Positions 15,288 to 24,500 of a stretch of DNA of 64,000 bases are shown piece by piece. The notes under the pieces were generated by a model. It had not been told where the DNA came from, did no database searches, and worked only from the letters and a program-made list of their open reading frames with translations. Numbering within the stretch: the first letter of the stretch is position 1; each line of letters begins with the position of its first letter. Source of the DNA: Selenomonadaceae bacterium (GTDB taxonomy: Bacteria; Bacillota; Negativicutes; Selenomonadales; Selenomonadaceae); assembly GCA_017518105.1 (NCBI GenBank), contig JAFWWC010000042.1, positions 1 through 64,000 on the forward strand, in the 5' to 3' direction. The position numbers and the translations under genes are program-made.

Positions 15288-16832
15288 ATGCAAAACCAAT
15301 CTGAGCAAGCAAAGAAGATTAAAGAAGCTGAGCAAGCATTTGATAGACGACGACGAACTTTCGGATTAATCGTCGCGCCTATCCTCGCAATCGCAGTAAT
15401 GTTAATGCCGATTGACGCCTTAACTTTGGAGGCGCATAAACTCTTAGCAATAATGGTATTTGTCGCGCTGTGGTGGATAACTGAACCTGTTCCAATCCCA
15501 GTCACGTCGCTTTTGGGTCCAACGCTTGCAGTTGTCACGGGTGCAATCCCAGTCAACGCAGCGTTCGCGGCATTTTCCAACCCGATGATATTCTTGTTCA
15601 TGGGCGGCTTTATCTTGGCTAAGGCAATGATGATGCACGGGCTAGATAAACGCTTTGCCTATTGGTTGCTGTCAAGGAGTTGGGTCGGGTCGAATCCACG
15701 AAGAATCTTTCTGGCAATCGGATTGGCGACGGCTCTTTGCTCTGGCTGGGTGAGCAATACCGCAACCGCCGCGATGATGTTCCCGATTTGTTTAGGGCTT
15801 TTGAACTCGATTAAAGACATGATGGCGGCGAACGGGCGCGAGATTGACCTTTCCGAATACAAATACGCGACGGGGCTTATGCTCATGACTGCTTATTCAG
15901 CGTCGATTGGCGGCGTCCTAACTCCGATTGGCACGCCCCCGAACTTAATCATGCTCGGCTTTCTCGACTCAATGCAAGACATTCACATTTCCTTTTTCGA
16001 GTGGATGATTTGGGGTTTCGCCGCTATGGTTTTGTACTTCATAATCGCTTATATCGTGCTGTCGAAGATGTTTCCGCCTGACGTAGATAAAATCGACGGC
16101 GCGGAAGAATTCATACGCGCAAGGATAGCTGAGCTCGGCTCGTGGACGCGGGCGCAAAAGAATACGTTGTGCGCGTTCATGCTGGCGGTTGCTCTGTGGA
16201 TTATCCCCGGCTTTTTGAACATGTTCTTAGGCTCGGAGAGTCCGATTTTAAAAATGTACAACCAACTCTTTCCTGAGGCGATTGCGGCTATGGCGGGCGC
16301 GTTATTACTCTTTATCCTACCCGTGAACTTTTCCAAACGCGAATTTACAATCAGTTGGAAGGAGGCTTCAGCGGGTATCGAGTGGGGCACGCTGATTTTA
16401 TTTGGCGGCGGGCTTGCTATGGGCGGAATGATGTACAAAACGGGCTTATCGAAATGGCTCGGCGATTTAATCGTTGGGGCGATGGGCGGCGCGGCGTCGC
16501 AAGTCGTTTTAGTCGCGGTGTTCTCGGTCTTGGCGTTGCTGTTGTCCGAATTGACTTCACACACGGCGGCAACCAACATGATTGGACCTTTGGCGATAAC
16601 GATTGCGGTTTCGGCTGGCTTAAGTCCCGTGCCAGTGTCGGTCGGCATTGCGCTTAGTGCGTCGCTCGGATTTATGTTGCCGGTCTCCACGCCGCCCAAT
16701 GCTATCGTTTATGCTAGCGGCTACGTCCCGATTACCAAGATGATTAAGACGGGCGTTTACATTGACTTCATCGGGATTGCGTTCGTCACGATTCCGATTG
16801 CGATTTGGCTCGTGAGCATGGTTGTCGGCTGA
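15288..16832 (+). CDS. SLC13/DASS family sodium:dicarboxylate (anion) symporter
   Basis: 514 aa, 11-12 membrane helices. The two family signatures are present: GWVSNTATAAMMFP (first SNT motif) and ELTSHTAATNMIGPLA (second, with His in place of Asn). LWWITEPVPIPVTSLLGPTLAVVTG and GGVLTPIGTPPNLIMLGFL are typical DASS segments. Likely substrates are succinate, malate, fumarate or citrate. The His at the second sodium site may alter ion coupling. AAGGAGA precedes the ATG. Together with the Dcu transporter further on, this indicates active C4-dicarboxylate traffic. Confidence 0.9.
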   Translation: MQNQSEQAKKIKEAEQAFDRRRRTFGLIVAPILAIAVMLMPIDALTLEAHKLLAIMVFVALWWITEPVPIPVTSLLGPTLAVVTGAIPVNAAFAAFSNPMIFLFMGGFILAKAMMMHGLDKRFAYWLLSRSWVGSNPRRIFLAIGLATALCSGWVSNTATAAMMFPICLGLLNSIKDMMAANGREIDLSEYKYATGLMLMTAYSASIGGVLTPIGTPPNLIMLGFLDSMQDIHISFFEWMIWGFAAMVLYFIIAYIVLSKMFPPDVDKIDGAEEFIRARIAELGSWTRAQKNTLCAFMLAVALWIIPGFLNMFLGSESPILKMYNQLFPEAIAAMAGALLLFILPVNFSKREFTISWKEASAGIEWGTLILFGGGLAMGGMMYKTGLSKWLGDLIVGAMGGAASQVVLVAVFSVLALLLSELTSHTAATNMIGPLAITIAVSAGLSPVPVSVGIALSASLGFMLPVSTPPNAIVYASGYVPITKMIKTGVYIDFIGIAFVTIPIAIWLVSMVVG

Positions 16833-16841
16833 TGCAAAATT

Positions 16842-16870
16842 TTGCGCGGCAAAATCTTTTCTGCTACAAT
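16842..16870 (+). promoter_or_regulatory. Sigma-A promoter for the pseudouridine synthase gene
   Basis: TTGCGC and TACAAT with a 17-base spacer and an extended TGC before the -10, located just after the SLC13 gene stop and 27 bases upstream of the TTG start. Confidence 0.65.
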
Positions 16871-16896
16871 CTACAAAAATTTTTGGAGCTGATGAT

Positions 16897-17595
16897 TTGG
16901 AACGACTGCAAAAGCTAATCGCCCGTGCTGGTATCTGTTCGCGGCGCGAGGCGGAGAAATTAATCTCGGCGGGGCGCGTGACTGTCGACGGAAAAATTAT
17001 TCACGAGCTGGGGGCTAAAGCTTCAACCAATCAAAAAATCTGCGTCGACGGCAAGCCGCTACACCTCGGCGCGGAAAAGATTTATCTCATGCTAAACAAG
17101 CCCCGCGGCTACGTCTCGACTTTGCATGACGAACGCGGACGCAAAACTATCTTAGACTTAATCGACACTTCCGAACGCGTCTACCCCGTCGGCAGGCTCG
17201 ATTTGAATTCGGAAGGGCTAATCCTCCTCACTAACGACGGCGACTTGACTAACGCATTGATTCATCCCCGCTACGAGGTCTCGAAGACTTATCGCGCTAA
17301 AGTCTCTGGCGAAATCACCGAAGAGAAACTCGACCGCCTCCGCGCAGGACTCGAACTTGACGACGGCTTGACTGCCCCCGCTGAAGTCTACTGGCTTGAT
17401 AAAGATTTGGTCGAAGTCACGATTCATGAGGGACGCAATCGGCAAGTGCGGCGTATGTTTGCGGCAATCGGTTGCGACGTTAAAAGGTTGCGGCGGATAA
17501 AGTTCGCGGGCTTGACATTGGACGGCTTAAAAGTCGGCGCGTTCAGAGAATTAACAGCGGAAGAAGTCGCACGGCTCAAAGGAGACTTACCTTGA
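16897..17595 (+). CDS. RluB/RsuA family rRNA pseudouridine synthase
   Basis: 232 aa. I choose the TTG 8 bases after TTGGAG; an earlier in-frame start overlaps the previous gene and would precede the promoter. An S4 RNA-binding domain comes first (LQKLIARAGICSRREAEKLISAGRVTVDG). The catalytic domain follows, with VYPVGRLDLNSEGLILLTNDGDL holding the catalytic Asp, then LNKPRGYVST before it and EVTIHEGRNRQVRRMFAAIG after it. It isomerises a uridine in rRNA, as RluB does at 23S position 2605. The 4-bp overlap with the next flavoprotein gene (TTGA) indicates one operon. Confidence 0.9.
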   Translation: MERLQKLIARAGICSRREAEKLISAGRVTVDGKIIHELGAKASTNQKICVDGKPLHLGAEKIYLMLNKPRGYVSTLHDERGRKTILDLIDTSERVYPVGRLDLNSEGLILLTNDGDLTNALIHPRYEVSKTYRAKVSGEITEEKLDRLRAGLELDDGLTAPAEVYWLDKDLVEVTIHEGRNRQVRRMFAAIGCDVKRLRRIKFAGLTLDGLKVGAFRELTAEEVARLKGDLP

Positions 17596-18824
17596 AGAAA
17601 ATCATTGTAATTGGCGGCGGCGCGTCGGGTATGATGTCGGCGATTCAAGCGGCGGCGGGCGGCGCGAACGTCACGTTGCTTGAGAAAATGCCCCGCGTCG
17701 GTCGCAAGCTCAGTATCACGGGAAAAGGTCGTTGCAATCTGACGAACGCGGCTGACGTTTCCGAAGTCGTGAAGAACATTCCAGGCAATGGCAAGTTCCT
17801 GTTCAGTGCGTTGAAGAAGTTTTCGCCCGCCGATACCGTGAACTTCTTTAACAAGCTCGGCGTCGCAACGAAGATTGAACGCGGCGGCAGAGTTTTTCCC
17901 GCAAGCGACGACGCAAACGAAGTTATCGACGCGCTATTGAGGCAGTTAGCGATTGTCGGCGTAGACGTTCGGACAAGTTCGCCCGTGACGGAAATTATCG
18001 CCGAAGGTAAAAAGATTCGCGGCGTCGTGGTCGGCAGAAAAGTTTTGACGGCGGACGCAATCATTTTGGCGACGGGCGGCGCGAGTTATCCTGCGACGGG
18101 TTCGACGGGCGACGGATTTAGGTTTGCTCGGCGGCTCGGTCACAACGTCACGGAGCTTTTGCCGGCACTCGTCCCGCTTGAAACGGAAGAAGACTTCGTT
18201 AAAGACTTGCAAGGGCTATCGCTTAGAAATGTCCGCGTTAAACTCTTGGCTGACGGTCGGAAGGTCGCTGAACTTTTCGGGGAGATGTTGTTTACGCACT
18301 TCGGAGTTTCAGGACCGATTATCTTGACGCTAAGCCGACAAGTCGCACGACTTTTGGCAGAGGGTCGCTTTGTTGAGGTGGAGATAAATTTAAAGCCGGC
18401 ACTCACGCCCGAACAACTCGACGCCCGAATCCTACGCGACTTCGACAAGTTCAAACGGCGGACGATTAAAAATTCACTCGGCGAGCTCCTTCCGTCCAAA
18501 CTCATACCGATTATCCTAGACCAGACTTATCTTGACGAAAACAGACGCGTTGACGAAATCACTCAAGCACAGCGGCGACGGCTCGTCGAAGTGCTACGCG
18601 GCTTGCCCTTGACGATAACAAAGACGCGCCCCCTAGCAGAAGCAATCGTGACTTCGGGCGGCGTCTCCGTCAAAGAGATTGACCCGCGAACAATGCAATC
18701 AAAACTCGTGGAAGGGTTATTCATCGTCGGTGAGGTCGCGGACGTGGACGGGTTCACGGGCGGATTTAACTTGCAGGCGGCTTGGGCTATGGGCTACGTC
18801 GCTGGAACGAGTGCGGCAAGATAG
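17592..18824 (+). CDS. HI0933/YhiN-type FAD-dependent oxidoreductase
   Basis: 410 aa; TTG start with AAAGGAGA upstream, overlapping the preceding stop. The FAD-binding motif is IIVIGGGASGMMSAIQAAAGGANVTLLEK. The family-specific RVGRKLSITGKGRCNLTNAAD follows at residues 34-54. The C-terminal EVADVDGFTGGFNLQAAWAMGYVAG closes the FAD site. Members are flavoproteins of uncertain physiological substrate; a gut relative (BaiN) has been linked to bile-acid reduction. The redox partner is not apparent here. Confidence 0.9.
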   Translation: MKKIIVIGGGASGMMSAIQAAAGGANVTLLEKMPRVGRKLSITGKGRCNLTNAADVSEVVKNIPGNGKFLFSALKKFSPADTVNFFNKLGVATKIERGGRVFPASDDANEVIDALLRQLAIVGVDVRTSSPVTEIIAEGKKIRGVVVGRKVLTADAIILATGGASYPATGSTGDGFRFARRLGHNVTELLPALVPLETEEDFVKDLQGLSLRNVRVKLLADGRKVAELFGEMLFTHFGVSGPIILTLSRQVARLLAEGRFVEVEINLKPALTPEQLDARILRDFDKFKRRTIKNSLGELLPSKLIPIILDQTYLDENRRVDEITQAQRRRLVEVLRGLPLTITKTRPLAEAIVTSGGVSVKEIDPRTMQSKLVEGLFIVGEVADVDGFTGGFNLQAAWAMGYVAGTSAAR

Positions 18825-18920
18825 AAAAATTTTTCATGCAACAGGATTTTTCCCCGCAACCATAGAAAAAGGCGGCGTTGAATTTATTTTTTATATTGAG
18901 TGAGGAGGTCGGGGGAATTG

Positions 18921-20450
18921 ATGTTTCTACTTGCGCTGTCGCCGATATTGTGGCTCGTCATCGCGCTCAGCGTCATTAAAATGGCGGCGTGGAAGGCGTG
19001 CTTAGTCGCGCTGGCAATCTCATTAGCCGTCGGCATGGGCGTCTGGGATATGGAAAGCGTTCGGGCGATTGAATCCGTGCTTGAAGGCGTCGCCTTGGCG
19101 TGTTGGCCAATCTTGCTAGTTATCGTAGCGGCAATCTTTACTTACAACCTAACACTGCATACTAAAGCAATGGACACGATTAAAGACATGCTAACGAGCG
19201 TCAGCCACGATAAACGCGTTCTGATTCTTTTAATCGGCTGGGGCTTCGGCGGCTTCTTGGAGGGTATGGCGGGCTTCGGCACGGCGATTGCTGTTCCGGC
19301 GGGTATGCTCGCGGGCATTGGCATTAATCCTATTTTATCCGTTTCAGTTTGTCTTATCGCTAACTCGGTGCCGACGGCTTATGGTTCAATCGGCATTCCG
19401 CTCGTAACGCTGGGAAGTGTCACGGGCTTTGATGCGGTTCAGCTCGCTACGTTTACTTCACTGCAACTCGGAGTTCTTACGTTGCTTTGTCCGTGGCTTA
19501 TGGTCATCGTAACGGGCGGCGGGCTCAAAGGTTTAAAGGGCATGACGATGCTTTGCTTGGGGGCGGGGCTTGCGTTCTTTATTCCTGAACTTGCGCTATC
19601 GATGTTCGTCGGTCCGGAGCTGGCAGTCGTGGCGGGCGCGATTTGCACTATGGGCACGATTGTTTTTCTCGCGAAGAAATTTCCAATCAACGACCCCGAA
19701 TTTGCCATGAGCGACCAGGCGCACGCTAAAATCACGACCGCGCAGGGAATCAACGCATGCTTGCCGTTCATACTGATTTTTATTTTCCTGCTGTTCACGA
19801 GTAAGCTTGTCCCGCCGATTAACTCGTTCCTTATGCAATTCAAATCGGCGGTTCCGATTTACAACGGCGAGGGCGGCGTCCCTTATACGTTCGTCTGGAT
19901 AAATACTCCCGGCGTGCTGATACTGCTGGCGGCGTTCATTGCGGGCAGTAAGCAGGGCGCAGGCTTCGGAGAAATGCTCGGCGTGCTAAAAAAGACGATT
20001 AACGGCTTGAAATTCACGATGGTTACGATTATCGCGGTCATTGCCACGGCTAAGGTTATGGGCTACAGCGGCATGACGAATCAGATTGCGGATACGGCGG
20101 TTGCGGCGACTGGCACGGCTTATCCTCTGATTGCGGCGTTCCTCGGCTCGGTCGGTACGTATATCACAGGCTCTGCGACCTCAAGTTGCGTTCTGTTCGG
20201 CAAATTGCAAGTCGTAGCAAGTCAGGCAATCGGCGCGAATGAAACTGTTCAAGCGTGGGTGGCGGCGGCTAATGCTACGGGAGCTTGTGCGGGTAAGATG
20301 ATTTCTCCGCTGTCAATCGCAATCGGCTCGGCGGCTATCGGCGTTAAGGGCGCAGACTCTCAGCTATTGGCGTTCGCGGTCAAGATTTATATTCCGTTCG
20401 TGATATTCATGGGCGCGGTCGTTTACCTCGGACAAACTTTAATTGGTTAG
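18921..20450 (+). CDS. L-lactate permease (LctP family)
   Basis: 509 aa, about 12-13 membrane helices. GGGGGA lies just upstream of this ATG; a GTG at 18900 lies within the GAGGAGG. Family segments include VALACWPILLVIVAAIFTYNLTLHTKAMDTIK, GWGFGGFLEGMAGFGTAIAVPAGMLAGIG, and near the end TGACAGKMISPLSIAIG. It imports lactate (or glycolate) with protons. Lactate use coupled to propionate or succinate formation is typical of Selenomonadales, which fits the rest of the window. Confidence 0.92.
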   Translation: MFLLALSPILWLVIALSVIKMAAWKACLVALAISLAVGMGVWDMESVRAIESVLEGVALACWPILLVIVAAIFTYNLTLHTKAMDTIKDMLTSVSHDKRVLILLIGWGFGGFLEGMAGFGTAIAVPAGMLAGIGINPILSVSVCLIANSVPTAYGSIGIPLVTLGSVTGFDAVQLATFTSLQLGVLTLLCPWLMVIVTGGGLKGLKGMTMLCLGAGLAFFIPELALSMFVGPELAVVAGAICTMGTIVFLAKKFPINDPEFAMSDQAHAKITTAQGINACLPFILIFIFLLFTSKLVPPINSFLMQFKSAVPIYNGEGGVPYTFVWINTPGVLILLAAFIAGSKQGAGFGEMLGVLKKTINGLKFTMVTIIAVIATAKVMGYSGMTNQIADTAVAATGTAYPLIAAFLGSVGTYITGSATSSCVLFGKLQVVASQAIGANETVQAWVAAANATGACAGKMISPLSIAIGSAAIGVKGADSQLLAFAVKIYIPFVIFMGAVVYLGQTLIG

Positions 20451-20462
20451 GGAGGCTTGCTG

Positions 20463-20963
20463 ATGAAGATTTACACGAAAACGGGCGACGCGGGCTTGAC
20501 GAGCCTTTACACGGGCGAACGCGTCGAGAAAAATTCACTGCGGGTTCAAGTCTACGGCGCGATTGACGAGGCTGACTCGGCGTTGGGATTGGCAAGGGCT
20601 TTTGTCGAGGTCGAGGACGTGCAAGAGAAAATTTTTGACGTACAGAAACTTTTGCCGAGACTTATGGCGGACTTCGCGAGCTTGAATCGGGAGCCGACGA
20701 TAACCGCGGGCGACGTTGCAAATCTTGAACAGGAGATGGACGCGTTAGAAGAGCTGTTGCCGCCGCTGAGAGAATTTTTAATCCCCGGCGCGTCGAAGGG
20801 CGGAGCCTTCCTAGACTTAGCAAGGACGATAACGCGGCGTGCCGAGCGGCTGGCTTGCGAGCTGTCAAAGTCGGAGCCTGTCCACGAGGTCGATAAGATT
20901 TTCCTAAACCGGCTGTCAGATTACTGCTTCCTGCTCATGCGCCGCGAAGACTTGAGACTTTGA
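20463..20963 (+). CDS. PduO-type ATP:cob(I)alamin adenosyltransferase
   Basis: 166 aa; GGAGG precedes this ATG. N-terminal MKIYTKTGDAGLTSLYTGERVEK is the ATP-binding signature of the PduO/MMAB family. VYGAIDEADSALGLAR and PGASKGGAFLDLARTITRRAER supply the other conserved residues. It makes adenosylcobalamin, needed by methylmalonyl-CoA mutase or diol dehydratases. It follows the lactate permease by 12 bp, perhaps coupling lactate use to the B12-dependent succinate-propionate route. This is inferred. Confidence 0.9.
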   Translation: MKIYTKTGDAGLTSLYTGERVEKNSLRVQVYGAIDEADSALGLARAFVEVEDVQEKIFDVQKLLPRLMADFASLNREPTITAGDVANLEQEMDALEELLPPLREFLIPGASKGGAFLDLARTITRRAERLACELSKSEPVHEVDKIFLNRLSDYCFLLMRREDLRL

Positions 20964-20978
20964 ACTAAGATACGCAAC

Positions 20979-21016
20979 AAAAAAACCGTTCCCCAGATTG
21001 AGGAGCGGTTCTTTTT
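20979..21016. terminator. Bidirectional terminator between cobalamin adenosyltransferase and flgD
   Basis: Nine-base arms AACCGTTCC and GGAGCGGTT with a 9-base loop, an A-run before and a T-run after. It serves both convergent genes. Confidence 0.85.
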
Positions 21017-21029
21017 ATCGGCGTTAAAT

Positions 21030-21578
21030 TTATTCTTGTTCAGGTTGCGAAACTTCGGGAGTTTCTTCGGGCGTCGTCTCGTAGACGTGAGCAACGCTTG
21101 AGATGTCGACTTGATATTTGGTGCCGTCCTTCTCGACGACGATGCTAGGTGTGCCTTCAACGATTGATACGCCGCTAACGACGCCCGTCATTTTTTCGGT
21201 ATGGCTAATCGGGTTGCCTTCCGCGTCGGCTTCGTTAATCGTTTCCATCCAATCGATACTCTTGCCAATCATGCCGCTAAGTTGCCCGACGAGAACGGAC
21301 GTATCGATATTGCCGACAGTCTTGCCGAGTTCTTCAAGGGCTTCATAAACGTTAGTCATCTGCTCAAGGGAACTGAACTGCGCAAGCTGTGCAATGAATT
21401 CGCCGTTTTCCTGCGGGTTGAGCGGGTCTTGATTCTGAAGCTGAGTGACTAGCAGTTGCAGGAAAGTCTCCTTGCCGAGGTCGTCGTTAGCTTTGGTCTC
21501 TTTGGGGTGCGATGCCTCATAAGCGTCGGCATTGTAAGTCACGCCGTTGACGGTGATTGTGTTAAGTGCGTTTGCCAT
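21030..21578 (-). CDS. flgD: Flagellar hook assembly scaffold FlgD
   Basis: 182 aa. The N-terminal block LGKETFLQLLVTQLQNQDPLNPQENGEFIAQLAQFSSLEQMTN is the FlgD_N signature. The region after residue 100 carries a short beta-rich core (GKSIDWMETINEADAEGNPI), and the tail is acidic and Glu/Pro-rich. It lacks the extended FnIII-type C-terminal domains of enterobacterial FlgD, as is usual for Firmicutes. It caps the growing hook while FliK measures it. GGAGGAG precedes the ATG. It lies directly downstream of fliK. Confidence 0.92.
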   Translation of the reverse strand: MANALNTITVNGVTYNADAYEASHPKETKANDDLGKETFLQLLVTQLQNQDPLNPQENGEFIAQLAQFSSLEQMTNVYEALEELGKTVGNIDTSVLVGQLSGMIGKSIDWMETINEADAEGNPISHTEKMTGVVSGVSIVEGTPSIVVEKDGTKYQVDISSVAHVYETTPEETPEVSQPEQE

Positions 21579-21596
21579 ATTATCTCCTCCAATTTT

Positions 21597-24500
21597 TTAA
21601 ACGGAATAATCAACGCCGTCCGTGGCGGGGCTTTCATTGACAGGTTGGGCGGCGTCAACGTCACGTTCGAGGGCGTCGAGATTGATTCGGCGATTGCCCT
21701 GACGAGACTGGCGATTTTGTTGCCAAGCCTGTCCTCCTTGACCGTTCATCAAGCCGCCGTCATTCAAGTTCGCGGAGACCTCGACATTATCGACTTTAAG
21801 TCCGGCGTTGTTGAGCTCTTGACGGAGCTGAACGAGTGAGTTTTCTATAATCGTACGAACTTGGGCGTTGTCGCTGTGGAAGCTGGCATTAATCGCGCCG
21901 CTTTGGCTGACGGAAATTCTAAGCGTCAAGTCGCCGAGGTGTTCAGGATTGAGCTTGATGACCATTTGTGTATTTTCCGCCGTGCGAATCAGTCTAGCTT
22001 GACGGACAATTTGCGCGGGCACATCGAAATTATCTTGAGGCATAGGCGGAGCTTCGGGAGCCTGAACGGGAGCCGCCGCCGGTTGAGGTGCGTCATTTGT
22101 CGTCAAAGGAACGGTGAAGACTTCTGCGCCCGTCGAGACTTGTTGCGGCTGAGGTGCGTCAGTTGTCGCTTGGAAGGGTTGGAAGGTTTGTTGCGCGTCT
22201 CGTTGCTGAGGTTCTTGCTCGAATTGTTGCGGCGTCGATTGCGGCGGCGTGACTGGTGCGGCGGTCGGTGCGTCTTCAGCCTGTATATTCACGCCGAGTA
22301 ATTCGGAAAAGTTTTGCGGCGCGGGGCGTTCGTCGACTCTGATTGATTGGGCTTGTGCTTGAACAATCGGTTGCGTCTCGACAAATTGCGCTTGCTGATT
22401 AGTCGTCGTCGGCTGAATCGGTTGTGCTTGCTGATTAATCGGCGTCGGCTTAACAGGTTGTTCTTGCTGATTAATCGTAGTCAACGGCTTAACAGGTTGT
22501 TCTTGCTGATTAATCGTAATCGGCTTAACAGGTTGTTCTTGCTGATTAATCGTAATCGGCTGAATGGGTTGTTCTTGCTGATTAGTCGTCTGCGGTTGAA
22601 CGGGTTGTTCTTGCTGATTAGTCGTCAACGGCTTAACAGGTTGTTCTTGCTGATTAATCGTAGTCAACGGCTTAACAGGTTGTTCTTGCTGATTAATCGT
22701 AGTCAACGGCTTAACAGGTTGTTCTTGCTGATTAATCGTAGTCAACGGCTGAACGGATTGTTCTTGCTGATTAATCGTAATCGGCTGAATGGGTTGTTCT
22801 TGCTGATTAATCGTCGTCGGCTGAATGGGTTGTTCTTGAGGATTAATCATCGTCAACGGCTGAATGGGTTGTTCTTGAGGATTAATCATCGTCAACGGTT
22901 GAATCGATTGTTCTTGAGGATTAATCGTCGTCAGCGGTTGAATCGGCTGTGCTTGAGGATTAATCGTCAACGGCTGAATCGGCTGTTCTTGAAGAGTAAT
23001 CGTTGTCAACGGCTGAATCGGTTGATTTTGCTGATTAATCGACGTCGTTAGCGGCTGAATGGGTTGTTCTTGAGGATTAATTGTCGTCAACGGTTGAATC
23101 GGCTGTTCTTGAAGATTAATCGTTGTCAACGGCTGAATGGGTTGTTCTCGAGGATTAATCGTTGTCAACGGCTGAATGGGTTGTTCTTGAGGATTAATCA
23201 TCGTCAACGGTTGAATCGATTGTTCTTGAGGATTAATCGTCGTCAGCGGCTGAATCGGCTGTTCTTGAGGATTAGTCGTCGTCAGCGGTTGAACGGGTTG
23301 ATTTTGCTGATTAAGCGTCGTCAACGGCTGAATGGGTTGATTTTGCTGATTAGTCGTCGTCAGCGGCTGAATGGGTTGATTTTGCTGATTAATCGTTGTC
23401 GTCAACGGTTGAACGGGCTGATTTTGCTGATTAGTCGTCGTCAACAGCTGAACAGGTTGATTTTGTTGATTAGTCGTCGTCAACAGCTGAACAGGTTGAT
23501 TTTGTTGATTAGTCGTCGTCAGCGGCTGAATGGGCTGTTCTTGCTGATTAGTCGTCGTCAACAGCTGAACAGGCTGTTCTTGCTGATTAATCGTCGGCGG
23601 TTGAATCGGCTGTTCTTGAGGATTAATCGTCGTCAACGGCTGAATGGGTTGTTCTTGAGGATTAATCATCGTCAACGGTTGAACGAGCTGATTTTGCTGA
23701 TTAATAGTTGTCGTCAACGGTTGAACGGGCTGTTCTTGCTGATTAAGCGTCGTTGTCAACGGCTGAATCGGCTGTGCTTGCTGATTAGTCGTTGTCAACG
23801 GTTGAATCGGCTGTTCTTGCTGATTAATCGTCGTTGGTTGAATCGGCTGTTCTTGCTGATTAGTCGTCGTCGGCTGAATCGGTTGAGCTTGCTGATTAAT
23901 CGTCATTGGCTGAATCGGTTGTTCTTGCTGATTAAGCGGCGATTGAATTTCAATTACTCGCCACCCGCCCAACATGTTAAGCATTGATTGCGCGTTATCG
24001 TTGCCCTTTTGCGGCATGAGCGTCATTAAATTCGGTGCAGTCGAAGAAATTTCCTTAACACCTTCAACTTTTGGGGCTTCATTAGGGATAATCGGTTTCG
24101 TCGCCAAAAGTGCTTCCGAATTCAATCCGAAGAAATAATTAATCGCAGGGAAGGTCGCCGGCTGATTATTTGGCTCCTCGACCGGTTTTTCTTCCACAAA
24201 AGAAATATCCGCAGAATTATTCTCCCTTTGGAAGGTCATCGGCTGATTTTTAGGTTCATCAACGGGTTTTTCCTCGACAGAAGAAATATCCGCAGAATTA
24301 TTCACCCTTTGGGAAGTCATCGGCTGATTTTTAGGCTCTTCAACGGGTTTTTCTTCTACAAAAGAAATATCCGCAGGCGATTTTTCTTGCACGGGCTTTA
24401 TATCCTTCGGTTTGGCTTCGGAGGAAATTTTTTCGTCCTGCTTAGGTGCATCCTGCGGAGTTTCACTCTTTCCTTGAGCTTGCGTATCGTTTTTCTCCGT

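Noticed and set aside
22366..23937. CRISPR-like regular repeats
   Set aside because: Repeats are contiguous, vary in length by 3 bp steps and keep the fliK frame; there are no unique spacers and no cas genes.
22347..23987. Long plus-strand reading frames with Leu/Arg/Asn-rich repeats
   Set aside because: They are antisense shadows of the fliK repeats; the open frame follows from the periodic repeat sequence, and no start signal or homology is seen.
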